A DNA stretch of 64,000 nt from Amborella trichopoda (GCF_000471905.2 NW_006498220.1:321692-385691); one strand, 5' to 3'. Counted from the first letter of the stretch, positions 46,188 through 57,304 are shown. Numbers and translations are program-made. Notes: generated by a model from the letters alone, not told the origin.

Positions 46188-46723
46188 ATGACCCAGACTT
46201 ATCAGTATCTAGGGAGTTGGCCAAAATGGGTGACGACGTTAAAAGCACCTCACGACAGTCAAAGCCGAGGCATGACCTTAATACCCCTGCAATCGTTCAA
46301 TTTTGCTGACGACGTACAAACTTTTTCAGAACGTTCCAACTCTTTTTCTCCTTTCACCTCCTCTATTTTCTCCATAGGTGCAGCTCGACGATGCCCAGAT
46401 TTTGACACTCTAAACAAAGAGTTCGGAGGCCCAACCTCACCATGACGCAGCAAGAACGCCTCAGAGAAATACTGGCCCAGGCGGTAGGATTCTCTACAGC
46501 CACCGATGCCTTGTCAACCCGAGCAAAGGTCGGGTCATCTTCAGACTCCTATTCCAAAGAGGCCTCCCACATGGTGCAAATCTTGGAAGCACTAACTAGC
46601 ATGGGGCAAATGGGTCTAAGATTGGGAAAGAAGCTACAACCCATACCTCAAAAGCTCAAGGTCGTAAACTTTCTGATCCTTCATTTTCCCCTAATACTAA
46701 ACCTTAAACCTCTACATCCCTAG
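46188..46723 (+). pseudogene. Tat-C gag-pol linker
   Basis: Two overlapping short frames (46188-46445, 46442-46723). The second, 'MTQQERLREILAQAVGFSTATDALS...', aligns with Tat-B 27878-28234. It lies between nucleocapsid and protease, and no catalytic motif is seen. Confidence 0.55.
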
Positions 46724-46782
46724 CATAGATTCCGATTACTACCCCATCAAACCAAACCACACCGGCTGAACAAAGTCAGCCA

Positions 46783-47484
46783 ATGTCACAAACCAAAACC
46801 CAACCAAAGCCTGTTCCTAAACGTACCCTACCACTTACACCAGTGATTGCATCAAGAACATCAAAGACTAATGAGGATAAAGTGAAGTACGACGTAATTG
46901 GGCACTTGATCAAGTTTCCATCCCTTTTAAGTATCTATGATGCCCTCTTACTGTCTAGAGACTATTGTATAGCTCTGGTCTAGGCTCTTTCTAACCCAGA
47001 GGTGTACGAGACTGTGGAACCTATTGAAGTTGAGCCAACCATTCTAAGTGGGTGCCTGACAATCTCCTTTTCTGAAGATGACTTTCAATTGGGAGGCAAA
47101 TTCCACAATCCCCCCCTCTTCGTTAATGGTGAACTGCACGTCTACCCTCTCAATCGGATCATGTTGGACGGAGGGTCAACAGTTAACCTGATCCTAAGAA
47201 CGATTCTCACCCGACTAGGATTAGGGTCAGATGACCTCACTCTTACCCATATCACAGTGCAAGGGTTCAACCAGTCAAGAGAAAAGCCAGCCGACACAGT
47301 GCGTCTTTGCCTCAAGATTGGTGATCTCCATGATTACGCTCAGTTCCACGTAATTGACAACGATACCTCTTACAACATCCTTCTTGGTCGTCCTTGGCTT
47401 CACGATCAGTGGGTGGTTCCTTCCACCGCTCCACCAACATTTCAGGTACAGTCGAGATGGAAGGCAACACACGGTCGATGCTGA
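46783..47484 (+). pseudogene. Tat-C retroviral-type aspartic protease
   Basis: One frame with a single TAG at 46981-46983. The upper part ('KVKYDVIGHLIKFPSLLSIYDAL') and the 160-codon lower part read as a Tat protease: active-site box LDGGSTVNLI (Asp at 47167), hydrophobic 'HITVQGFNQS', and the C-terminal signature 'YNILLGRPWLHD'. The protease would mature gag and pol. The catalytic triad D-G-G replaces the usual D-S/T-G, which is common in Tat. A frameshift near 47420 moves the following 'HQHFRYSRDGRQHTVDAD' into the 47354-47806 frame. Confidence 0.8.
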
Positions 47485-48400
47485 CAAAAGACCATTCCCT
47501 ATAGCTGAAACTCACTACGCTGACGCCAAGTACTATTTCACAAACCTTCCAACACCAGAAAAGCTAAAAGATGATGATCAGAATTTTGTGAGAGAGACAG
47601 GACCTTCGTCTCATGATGACGTTGAGGATCTGGGGCGAATGATCATGGATATGATCAAAGAAGAGGAAAGACAAGGCAAGATCCTCCCTTTGACCCCCAT
47701 CCACCCAAGTATATCTGGCCATATCTCCAAGGTCATGGTGTCCTCTCTCAAAGACGAAGCCTATCCCTCTACTTCTAATTTGCCAGAACAAAATGACGAG
47801 TCATAAGTAGTTCCTGAGTCCAAGGAAGCCCCAGAGGTAGACCTTCCAGCAAAAGGTTCTGCATGTCCCCATCGCTTTCCTAGAGGCAGAACTGGTCCTC
47901 CAACCGCCATGGAAGGTGCTACAAATTCCATCCTCCTTGGACAAGGAGATCACCGACAGCCAAAAGAAGGTCTTACACTTCTTCGAAGTTGTCGAAGAAG
48001 TACAGGCTAGCAAGAGTCAATGCTCTGACTCTCAGAAACAAGACTCCATGGTGAAGCTGAGAAGCAGGGTGCATAACCTCCAGAATCAGATTTAAAGGGG
48101 TTTGTCCCTGAGATTAAGACTTATGATAAGCTCAAAACCAATGCACCTCAAATCGAAGCCAAAGATTCCCCAAACTGAAGCATTTATAGTGAGCAGGCTC
48201 ATCGAATCATGAGAACCATGAATTATGAGCCCCTCTCCAATCAAACACTACGGGGTGAAGAAGCCACTGCTCCCCCATTCGAGGTCATTGAAGCCATAAC
48301 AGGCTACCACAAGATGAAGCAGTGAGTAGGCTATTCTCTCTCATCTCAAACCATGAAAGGGTGGAAGCAATGAAATGAAGAAGAAAAAAGAGGGAACAAA
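47485..48400 (+). pseudogene. Tat-C post-protease region, no RT
   Basis: Open to 47806 ('DADKRPFPIAETHYADAKYY', then acidic sequence), followed by degraded sequence with stops to about 48330 ('cataacaggctaccacaaga'). I searched for RT motifs seen in Tat-B (F-M-D-G, PFGLKNA, YVDD), RNase H and integrase in all frames and found none. Confidence 0.6.
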
Positions 48401-48707
48401 AGGCACGCCATGCACAGTGAAGAGAAAAGAGTCATTTCATTCATCAATCAAAGATAGTTATAGATATCAATGAAAAGGTAAAAAGGGGCATTCTATCACT
48501 ATTTGTGTACCAAGACCTACGAATAGAAATATCTGCTCAAATCTCAAAGCTAAGCCTATAATGGTCCTGCTAGACTCACTCAATCTCGTCCTTCAAAACT
48601 ACCTCCTAGAGGAATGCAAACTTTCTAACCAAAGGAGGATATTCCCCACGCACCAACAGAGATGAAAATGGGTCCTTTCTCACCTCGCCGGCAGCAATAA
48701 TCAAGCT

Positions 48708-49540
48708 TTACAAATCACCAATGCTACGTTCAAGAATGGCGATGTCCTCCTCATTTTCAAAACAAGTGATTTCTTTAAATATCGAAGGAACCTCTGAAGG
48801 CAAAATCTCTAAATCAGGGTGAACGAACTGACGCATGAGCAGGCTGGTTCTAAGGTTATCCAAGTGTGCCTCTGTAGAATCTGTGACAGTTAAAGGCTTG
48901 GGAAAGAATCTAAGCAGAGGTCTGATAGAGGGATATTCCTCAGTAGAAGCTGATTCTTCTAAATACAGAAATTCCCTAGCTTGTTGAGCCATCTCAATCA
49001 CTTTCTCTTTGAACAAGTCTGCGCAAGGTACATCGAAGTCTAAGAGGTTGTCGATCAACCTCATCGCCAAAGAAGGGAACATGACTAGCTCGAAGAGAGA
49101 AGCCCGACAGAAAGTTGATAAGCGGCTCTAAGAAGATCACGACCGTTGTTTGCAGAGACGTTACGATGATTATGCCTGGTGATTTGTGCATGAAAGGGCA
49201 GCATACCCTGCAATAGAACAAAGCCTCCTGGAATGCGCCAGACAAGAGGGTGAATGACTTGCCCCAAAAAGGAGGTGACTATAAAGGTTGAACCTATGAT
49301 TGACTCCCTTCGAACAGAACGTGTGCGGCTCCCTCTCAAGGTGGCAACAGGGATCGCCTTGTTGCCCATGATTACCAGGTTGTACTCGCTCTCACCTCTG
49401 GAGACAGGATGTTGAGGAAAGGGATGCTGTTCATTCTTCGTAATACTGGGATCGTCATCCTCAACAACAACGAGACCCCTGTTTGGAGAAGCCGGCACCC
49501 TGGAAGCGTTAAAGGCCTTGGCTGATAGTCGAGAAGGCAT
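48708..49540 (-). pseudogene. Antisense ORF (aORF) of Tat-C
   Basis: Two adjoining minus-strand frames: 49085-49540 (151 codons, 'MPSRLSAKAFNASRVPASPN...', with 'YNLVIMGNKAIPVATLRG') and 48708-49082 (124 codons, 'MFPSLAMRLIDNLLDFDVPC...', acidic, with 'LRFFPKPLTVTD'). The second starts two bases after the first stops, so one frameshift could have split a single protein of about 275 residues. Antisense ORFs in the 3' region are known in some Tat elements such as Grande (gene23), where a nuclear protein is made from its own promoter. I cannot show homology to it, and the function is unknown. Confidence 0.6.
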
Positions 49541-50484
49541 GTCTGAGGGCTTTTATCTAAAACCACTAACTATTCACATGGCCACGAAGAAATTACGCTC
49601 ACTAGGTTGAGACTATCACCGTCTGCCCACTGAGATGGAATCGCCGTCGCCACCAGGAGGGAATCGCCATCTAGCGATTAGCGAAGGACTATCAAAGTCC
49701 AGCGAACCAAGGCGTATTAATGCCTCGCTCCAGCTGTCGACACGTGCCGCACATGCGGCCCTTAAAATCCAGACATGTCACCTGACACTTGCAGCGTGGC
49801 CTGTCGTCGGGCATGGGAGGGTGACCATTCGCCACCGCACGACCCTTCGTCTTCGTGAGCATTACGATCCCCCCAACCCTCCAGATTCTCATCGACGTTT
49901 CCCCTCTCTGTCGGGAATTCACTCTCGCCCACCGGGAAAATCCTTCCCGGCTTTTGTTAATTGCTGGAGTTGGCAAAAACCATCGGAAATCCCTGAAAGC
50001 TTCCCTGCAACCCTGCAGATTTCCCTTCTCCCTGGTTTCCCACTTCAACAGTTCACCAAAGCTCACCAAAATTTCGCTAAGTTCCTAGTGAACTGAATGA
50101 GGCCTCGTCTCCTTCTCCTCCAACAACCAGAAAGCTGATAAAGCCCTCTAAACTCTCTGTAACCACCCCTTTAGTAGCAGAACGACCGGAGGAGCATTGG
50201 AACTCTGGCATGGCACCTCTGCAAATCCTGCTAAGGCCCCGAGAAGCCTTGTTCCTTGCTTAGAGAGCCTCAGCACTTCCTAGAAAGGTTCGCAATCACG
50301 TTGCAAAGCTTCGCATCTCCTGAAGCTCACTAGAAAAATCCCTGAAGACCTGTCTCTGCAAGTCTTAGCCAAGAAGTGCACGTCGGAAACCCTCACCAGA
50401 AAGCTTTGGCTCTCTCTCTCACTCTCTCTTAAAATCTTTCTACTATTTTTACCCTTCGATAAAATAGTAAAGTAGGGTTTCTCC
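49541..50484 (-). other. Probable antisense leader of Tat-C
   Basis: Lies between the antisense ORF and its candidate promoter. It is GC-richer than the surroundings and open in several frames on both strands (49635-50096 plus, 49692-50069 minus). Neither frame has a recognisable domain or a clear counterpart in Tat-B. It may hold an intron or leader. Confidence 0.35.
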
Positions 50485-50494
50485 CCTTTTTATA
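50485..50494 (-). promoter_or_regulatory. Candidate antisense TATA box, Tat-C
   Basis: TATAAAAAGG on the minus strand, followed downstream by 'gggagaaaccctac' and 'cgaagggtaaaaa'. A matching antisense TATA (33326-33334) lies at the same place in Tat-B. Confidence 0.55.
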
Positions 50495-50609
50495 CCCCGT
50501 GGTACCGCGAGCTACCCCTGATAAACTCAAAATGATGTGCCAATCCCCAACTCTTGATGGCGACAAGACCAAGCGAGGCCGAGACCTGAAGCATCACCGT
50601 CGCATGCCT

Positions 50610-50920
50610 CGTTAAGGCTTACGCTGCGCACCCCATCAAGACTTTTAGCGAGCACCTCAACTAGATACTATTGCCACGCGCCTCATCAAGACTTGGGTCG
50701 TGCGTCCCATCAAGACTTTTGCCTCGTGCCCCATCAAGACTTTTGCTGCACATCTAGTCTAAAGATTATCGTCGCGCGTCTCGTATAGGGATTATCACCG
50801 AGCACCTTGACCAGAGACTATCGTTGTGCATCTCGTTCAGAGGTTATCACCTCACATATCGTCCAGGAGTCATCGTTGCACGTCTCGTCCACAGGTCATT
50901 GCCGCATGGAATGTTAAGGT
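50610..50920. repeat. Tandem repeat of about 33 bp, 3' region of Tat-C
   Basis: About nine degenerate units: first 'cgcgccccatcaagacttttg' type, then 'cgtctcgtccagaggttatc' type. 50920-51150 is a related, more decayed continuation. Confidence 0.65.
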
Positions 50921-51149
50921 CTTCTGCCATGTGCTTTACCAAGGGACCTAACGCATCACCTGGGCTTACTGACGCATGTGCCACTCCACACTTAGTGCCA
51001 CGCGCATGCCTTGGCACTCCCCTCTAGACCATTATCTTGCCTCTTCAGGAAGTTCATTCCGTGCATCACAATCTTACTCCTCAGGGAGTCCAGTCTCTAG
51101 TAACGACCTTGATCCCCATGGAGTCGCATGCCTTCACCACTTAACGACT

Positions 51150-51245
51150 TGCATTGCATGACCTTTAACTTCACAGCCATGGTCTGCATTGCATGACCTT
51201 AAACAGCACAGCCATGGTCCGCATTGCATGACCTTAAACTGCAGA
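51150..51245. repeat. Satellite-like units 'gcatgaccttaaactgca'
   Basis: Three units of about 37 bp, the same monomer as 34220-35010 in Tat-B. The array is cut off by Chr-3 at 51246 in mid-unit. Confidence 0.8.
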
Positions 51246-51683
51246 GGGACACGCTGGGTTGAATGAACCCCTCATTCAACAATTCTTGTAGTTGCTCTTT
51301 CAACTTTTTCAATTCTGCTAGAGCCATTCTATATGGGGCTTTGGAAATGGGTGCAGTGACTGGGGCTTACATCTATCTCAAAGTCAATTTCTCTTACTAG
51401 AGGTAGGGATGACAACTCTTCGGAGAATACATCAGGGTACTCTTTTACCACCGGTATTCCTTCTAGCTGGGACAACACCCCTATTCTCTACTACATAGGC
51501 CAGATACCCTACACATCTCTTAGCCAAAAGCTGAGAGGCTCGAAGGGTAGAGATAAAATGCAGAGGAGAAGTATCTTTAATGCCCTCAAAGTGTAATTCT
51601 GTTTGATTAAGACGTTTAAAGGTCATTGTCTTCTTATAACAGTAGACGGTGGCACAGTGCATAAACAGCCAATCCATGCCCAA
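51246..51683 (-). pseudogene. Chr-3 RT start and protease-RT linker
   Basis: Linker frame 51432-51683 ('MGMDWLFMHCATVYCYKKTMTF'), followed by the pre-RT ('ctagagccattctatatggg' on plus). It ends at the RT position equivalent to about 5968 of Chr-1. No RT catalytic motifs. Confidence 0.75.
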
Positions 51684-52274
51684 GATGACATCAAAGTCTT
51701 GAATATCTAGGTGGATTAGATCTACTGGCAGATAACAACCATCAATTGAAACTTTACACTACTTATACACTCTATCTGGCACCATAAAGCCTCCCACTGG
51801 TGTGCATACCACCAGGGTGTAGTTAAGGTGTGCAGGTAAAACATTCAAATGGCAAACAAAATGGGGTGCGACAAACGAGTGAGAAGATCCACGGTCAATT
51901 AAGGCTCTAGCTTTAGCATCACAAATTGAGAGCGTACCTCGGATTACTGAGGTGAATGCCTTGGCCTCTTGCTCTGTGAGGGCGAACACTCGTCCTTGAG
52001 TCTTTGGGCCATCCTCAGTCTTCATCATCGGGCAGTCCCTAGCCCAGTGACCCGGCTTGCCGCATCTTAAGCACACATTCTTCTTCTGGTAACAATCTTC
52101 GGGAGTGTGGTGTTCCTTCTCATAGTAAGTACAAATCGGGCATCGATCATTGCTCGTGCCGCTCGAGGAATTCCTCTGGGTTCTCAGGTTTTGCTGATAT
52201 GGCCTCCTTCTCACTTCTCTTCTTAGAGCTTGTCGGGGTATCTTCCCGAGCCTCCCCGAAGATGCAGCCTTCAT
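51684..52274 (-). pseudogene. Chr-3 nucleocapsid and protease
   Basis: The frame 51759-52274 is 171 codons: basic N-terminal stretch, a first degenerate knuckle (CTYYEKEHHTPEDC), a canonical second knuckle (CLRCGKPGHWARDC), linker 'KTQGRVFALTEQEAKA', and protease with 'ARALIDRGSSHSFVAP', where the usual D-S-G reads D-R-G. Longer open stretch than in Chr-1 or Chr-2. Confidence 0.8.
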
Positions 52275-53063
52275 TCTTCCTTATTTCCACGCTCAGTAGT
52301 CCTCACAGTATCGTTTGATCTTCAGGGCAAAGTCTACAATCGGGGTGTATGACTTTAAGTTGGTCGACATCTCTCTACCCCTTATGTTCGGTTGTAGGCC
52401 GCTTTCAAACTTGGTCGCCTTTCGTGCCTCGGTGTTACAATATGGGGCACGTACCTAGAGAGTTCTGTGAACCGGGCGGCATATTGCTCCACAGTCATGT
52501 TTCCCAACTGGAGCTCTATAAATTCAACTTCTTTCTTCTCCCTAACTAAATTCAGAAAGTATTTTTCATCAAAGGCAGCCAAAAAGTTATCCCAAGTGGA
52601 TTCGGTCCTTAACTCTCTCCAAGTTTTCTTTATCGAATTCCACCAATGTTCGGCTTCTCCTTCTAGCAAGAATATCCCAAGTCTAACTTTCTGCACATTT
52701 GAGCAGTGCAACACTTCCAAAATCTTCTCTATCTGCCTCTTCCATCTTTTGTCCTTCTACTCTTCCTTGCCCCAGAAAGGTTGGGGGCGCTAGCCTTCTA
52801 AACCTCTCAATCAAGATACTATCGCTCTGCTCCAGAGTAGGGGTGGACTAAACTGGCATCAACTCTTCATCATCTGGGTCATGGCCCCCAGAGTCCTATA
52901 GAATTCACCAAGTGCCTCGGTGTTCTCATTACTGAAACTCGCGTTGTGGGTACGGGCTCTTGGCATCTTCAACGTAACCACAGGAGCACCCAGTCACTTA
53001 TCTACCCTAAAGCCATTCTAAAGACTCCCCTAAACTCCCTAGGACAAAGACCGTATTCTGACT
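52275..53063 (-). pseudogene. Chr-3 gag (capsid region)
   Basis: The frame 52382-52720 (112 codons) shows the plant retrotransposon gag domain: 'FLLEGEAEHWWNSIKKTW', 'WDNFLAAFDEKYF', 'FIELQLGNMTVEQYAARFTELSRY'. The N-terminal part (52720-53000) continues in other frames. Start codon not determined. Confidence 0.8.
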
Positions 53064-53075
53064 GCTCTGATACCA
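53064..53075 (-). other. Primer-binding site (initiator tRNA-Met), Chr-3
   Basis: The minus strand reads TGGTATCAGAGC, an exact match to the plant initiator-Met PBS. Four bases separate it from the LTR. Confidence 0.92.
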
Positions 53076-53079
53076 TAAC

Positions 53080-55950
53080 TGTCATGACCTTGCTCCCATC
53101 TACCTAACCTTCACAATAGAAGGCGATTGGACACGGGTTCGTGATCCCAATGTAGCGTTTATCACCCAGGTGAGGGTAAATTTAATGCCTCTATATGATA
53201 ATCAACAAACCAAGGAAATGAACACTGCTATAAATTAAAACTTAACAAGCACATTCCTAAGAAAGGTATTACATAGTTCAAAAGGAGATACAATCAATTT
53301 CAACGCTTCAAGGCCCATAATTACAAAATCTCTAAGAACAATCTAAGCAGGGCTGAGGGCTCAAAACCTACAAGGTTCTCGAGCTTCTTCAAAAAGTATC
53401 GCTTCAGCAGCCTGCAGCTGCAGCCCACACCTCCAACTTGTAACCTGTTGCTTTCAATATACTGGGAGAAAAATGTAATGGAATGAGCTTTGAAGCTCAG
53501 TAAGCAAATCTAGTATTATGTATGGATATTAAACATACACAGGTGCAAGGAAAAGTGTCATTAATCGTCAGTTATAATAGTGCAGTAGTTGAGTATATTG
53601 ATTATTGAATCAATGCAGTCGTTATAACAAGATATCTAATATAAAATTGCATCTAACATAAGCAACACTAGGCAGGCAATACAGGAGAAATCATAATTCC
53701 AATATATACATCTCATGCTCACTCCCTAATTTACCTACCCCTGCTAGTAGAAACCCTATCCATTAGGCATAGCCAATCCCATTGCTTAGGGCTTCTACCA
53801 TCCCATAAGAGGGAGGGTGATGACAAGCGAGGCAATCCTTTTTGTAATACCCTCAACTCATGCACACGGTCCCCAGCACGCATTGGGGGTTTGACAGGCT
53901 GTCACCTTGGAAGGCATCAAATCAGATCTCATATCTCATATTATGGATAATAGGGAGCGACCATCTTTTCTCGCATAGCATGTTCCTGTCATTGTGCAGG
54001 CTAGGGGATACGCCAGCATCACTATCTCAGTGAACCTAGCTCCACTATCGATAGGCTCGGGTCCCACTGTGTAGCGGGCAGTGTTCTCATCATTAAGCCC
54101 AATATCCACAACCAAAGGGCTCGAATCCTAATGCATAGTGATCAGCATAACCATTAGTACAACAACTCAGTATCCACTACAATGGGTTGTAGTCCCACTA
54201 CGTAGCGAATCGCATTTTCATCAATAAAATAGTACAACACCCACTGCCAATGGGCTCGAGTCCCAATGTGTAGTGGTTATCATTAAGGCCTCATTTCATT
54301 CCATTCATACCAGTTAATTCATTTACCTCATGGCATATACATTACATTCTCATCATAATACTATCATAACAACATGGCAATCATCATGGGGTATTTATTT
54401 CATGATTCATTGCATCACATGCATACATAAGCATTATCAACGGCATTTTGACCATTATCATGAACCTTCCATCATGAATCAATCATATCAATATTGTGTC
54501 GTTTTACTCTTCACCTAACACTTTGTTAAGTGGCATCATTCACATATTCCCATAGCATATCCACGGCAATATCATGTGGCATTCACACTCATTACTTGAT
54601 CAATACATCTTAATGCTTCAATTAATAACTAACCAAGAAAGTTAGAAGTTTCACTTATTGAGAAAATCAAACTTTATTCGCAAGATTAAGGTGCGGCCTC
54701 AAATGAGCAATAGAGATGAGTAATGATGTGTTGATGCATTTCCAAACATATTTCAACATTTATAGGGAATTTCAAGAATCTCAAAACATGCAACTTTTCG
54801 TTCATTCACAAATCTTTTCATCGGCGGCAAATTTGGGGCATTTAGGTGTCGTTCACCGGGTTGAAAATGAGGCCCAAATGGGTTCACTGTTGCTGGGAGT
54901 TTACAGCAACTGTGGCAGTGACATATCTCACATAAGGGGCCATAGCTCTTGATTTTCATGATATTATAACATGGTGTAAGAGGCAAACTTAACTAGGCAT
55001 TTACATTTTTGTTGAAACTGATTTGGGCCCAAGCGGGCACCGTTTGGCTAGTGAAAAGCACCGAGCAACAGCCCTAATGTTTGCTGGAAATTCTATGTGT
55101 CATCGCCGTGTTACTTACTTATGAATCAACTTAAATCTCAATGAATAAGCTTGCAAGTTTGACAAGAAAAAGGGTTCTCTAATTTCCTTAAAATTTGCAA
55201 ATCATTCTCAACCATTTATTCATTCTCCATTCGTTCTTTCCATTGACGATGTTCCCTTAAATTCTAACAAAGCTAAAGAACATAACATTAAACCCACTGA
55301 CTTGCTCATGGTGCTCCCCACTTCCTTAACGCAGTCGCCTTCATCTCAGAGGCCTCCTCACGACCATATCACTCCCACGGCTGTGGTGCAAGCACGCGCA
55401 CGGCGATGGGTAGAGGGTGCTATTTAAAGACACAGGGGTAGGTGAGGGTTGGTGGGGTATGTGAAGCTTACTATGACTGAGGTCGCAGTAGGTGGGGAAG
55501 AAAACTATAGCCGGCGTAAGCCGCACTGTGCTGACCCTGTCAGCCATCGTCCAACGCTTAACGCGCATGGTGATAGCCTCCTCTTATGCTTGCGACGATA
55601 CTCTGCCTTCTGCGCGGTGATAGCCTGCCTCTCTCCCTCTTCTCTCTCACGCGTCCTTAATCCAGGCTCGCGGCGACGCTCCAGTCGACGATACCTTGTT
55701 TCACACGCAGCGTTAATCTCCTTTATGTGTGGTGATGCTTCTTACGCCTTTCGCACGTGGCGATACTCTTCGCTCATATGCGGCATTATCATTCTTTACT
55801 CTTACGCATGAGCTTCCATGCTAGGTCCAAACGCTCAGACGGCGCCAACCTTTGCTCTCTGCACCGGTCATGCGCTTCCATCTTTCTCGAATCCCTTCTC
55901 TCTCTCGACTGCCATGAGTGGTCTGATGCAATCAAGTTGCGATCCTTACA
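53080..55950 (-). mobile_element. Complete LTR of Chr-3
   Basis: 2,871 bp. The plus strand starts TGTCATGACC next to the PBS and ends GATCCTTACA next to the polypurine tract, so both termini are defined (minus strand TGTAAGGATC...GGTCATGACA). It contains transcribed-side palindromes (54042-54276), an AT-rich middle, a TATA-like tttaaata near 55422 on the minus strand, and a U3 with short repeats around 'cgcgcggtgatag' and 'cacgcagcgttaatctcc'. 55449-55811 is open on plus but made of these repeats. No gene inside. Confidence 0.85.
54042..54276. repeat. Imperfect palindromes in the Chr-3 LTR (4 copies)
   Basis: Four approximately 36-bp units at 54042, about 54107, about 54173 and 54241. Typical form: CCACT...TGGG-ctcgag-tCCCA...AGTGG. 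They correspond in place to the Chr-1, Chr-2 and Chr-4 palindromes but have a longer loop. Confidence 0.65.
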
Positions 55951-55967
55951 TCATCCCCCTCTTAAAA
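55951..55967 (-). other. Polypurine tract, Chr-3
   Basis: The minus strand reads TTTTAAGAGGGGGATGA directly before the LTR (TGTAAGGATC), a classical plus-strand primer for this lineage. Confidence 0.88.
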
Positions 55968-55985
55968 GGGATTTTGTCCCCAACA

Positions 55986-56516
55986 TCATTGATCAAGGAG
56001 GTGGAGATATTTCTCCCCAATTTCACCCTCCCATTCCCATGTTTATTCTTCCTTTGAGTGATATTTCCATTGCATCTGGGCTAGAGGAATTTCCTTATTG
56101 TGTAATACTTGCACTCTCCGGTCCAATATCCCGATCGGTCGTTCAACATAGGTTAGGTCTTCCTTGAGCAGGATTGGTTCGTACTCCAAAACATGGGACC
56201 AGTTGGGTTGATATTTCCTCAGCAGAGATACATGGAATACATTATGGAGGTTAACCAAATCAGGTGGCAGAGCAAGTCGGTATGCCACGCTCCCAATCCC
56301 TTTCAGAATCTCAAAAGGCCCAATGTATCGTGGGTTTAATTTCCCTTTCTTACCAAATCTCGTAACGTCCTTGGTTGGTGATACCTTCAAGAAGACTCGG
56401 TCTCCTACCTCAAACTCGAGGCCTCTCCTGTGATTATCGGCATAACGCTTTTGCCGACTTTGGGTTGCCTCAAGCCGTTCTCTAATTAAGCAGATCCTTT
56501 CAGAGGTTAGCTGCAT
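55986..56516 (-). pseudogene. Chr-3 integrase C-terminus with chromodomain
   Basis: The frame 56043-56516 (157 codons): 'MQLTSERICLIRERLEATQSR', 'YADNHRRGLEFEVGDRVFLK', 'GPFEILKGIGSVAYRLALPP', 'NVFHVSLLRKYQPN', then a chromodomain ('IGILDRRVQVLHNKEIPLAQ', 'WKYHSKEE'). One stop interrupts it, and 'TWEWEGEIGEKY' follows in the same frame to a final TGA at 55986-55988. The chromodomain directs insertion to chromatin in this lineage. Confidence 0.8.
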
Positions 56517-56909
56517 TATTTCGGGCCCTAATAATTTCCTTTTGCGTACTTCCTCTCAGTAGATGGGCGATCTGCACTTCCTCCCATACAAGGCCTCATA
56601 AGGTGCCATCTGGATGCTGGCCTGAAAGCTATTGTTGTAAGCAAACTCTACCACGGGTAGATGGTCTTCTCAGCTTCTTTTAAAATCAGTTACACATGCT
56701 CGCAACATGTCTTCCAAAGTTTGGATGGTCCTTTCTGACTACCCCTCTATTTGGGGGTGAAAGGCGATGTTAAAAGTAAGCTCGGGCCCCAGAGCTGATT
56801 GTAGACTTGCCCAAAACCTAGAAGTGAAACGGGGGTCTCTATCTGATACAATGCTGATAGGACTCCAATGAAGTTTCACAATTTCTCTGATGTATAGCTG
56901 GGCCAACTT
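56517..56909 (-). pseudogene. Chr-3 integrase core fragment
   Basis: Minus-strand core: 'KLHWSPISIVSDRDPRFTSRF' (second catalytic Asp) and 'FWASLQSALGPELTFNIAFHPQ' in the frame 56739-56954. 56517-56738 holds the Glu region and 'YNNSFQAS'-like sequence across stops. At 56910 homology switches abruptly to LTR sequence. Confidence 0.7.
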
Positions 56910-57061
56910 ATGCCGGCTCGCGACGACGCTCCATTCGATGATAACTTGTTTCACGCACGACGTTAATCTCCTTTACACGAGGCAATGCTTCCTACGCCTT
57001 TCACGCGCGGCGATACCCCTCGCTCACACGCGGCGTTACCATTCTTCACTCTTACGCACGG
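56910..57061 (-). mobile_element. Chr-3 LTR (U3) fragment joined to integrase
   Basis: 'ccggctcgcgacgacgctcc' to 'cactcttacgcac' matches 55664-55808 of the Chr-3 LTR U3. It is fused to the integrase core on its left and to Tat-C 3' sequence on its right, so it is a product of deletion or illegitimate recombination. Confidence 0.75.
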
Positions 57062-57245
57062 CATCGGAGGCTTAGCGCTCCGGTGCCACCCTTTTTTCCC
57101 GGGCTTTAGTGCTGCCTTCTTATTTTCGGCACTGGAGCCTTAGTGCTCCAATGCCACCCTTTTATCTTGGGTCTTAGTGCTGCCCCTTATTTTCGACACT
57201 AAAGCCTTAGTGCTCCGTGTCACCCTTTTATCCCTAGCCTTAGTG
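57062..57245. repeat. Tandem repeat of about 62 bp, 3 units
   Basis: 'gcctta(g)tgctcc...tgccacccttttat' at about 57065, 57128 and 57187. Confidence 0.8.
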
Positions 57246-57304
57246 CCGTCACAAAAGAAAAAAAAGAATCCTCTCCACCTCTTCTCTTCCATCAAGCTCT
57301 TACA

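Larger units (their letters stand above)
51246..57061 (-). mobile_element. Chr-3: internal pieces on both sides of one LTR
   Basis: On the minus strand, right to left: LTR fragment (56910-57061), degraded integrase, integrase tail with chromodomain, polypurine tract, one complete LTR (53080-55950), PBS, gag, protease, then RT cut at 51246. One LTR thus serves as 3' LTR of a right-hand internal region and as 5' LTR of a left-hand one, the pattern left by LTR-LTR recombination or a tandem element. Both outer parts are truncated. Confidence 0.8.

Noticed and set aside
49635-50096. Plus-strand gene of 153 codons
   Set aside because: Opposite to the antisense leader, also open on minus, no counterpart in Tat-B and no domain; open frames here reflect base composition.
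55449-56167. Overlapping plus-strand frames of 120 and 136 codons
   Set aside because: They run from the Chr-3 LTR U3 repeats across the polypurine tract into antisense integrase; shadows of real minus-strand features.
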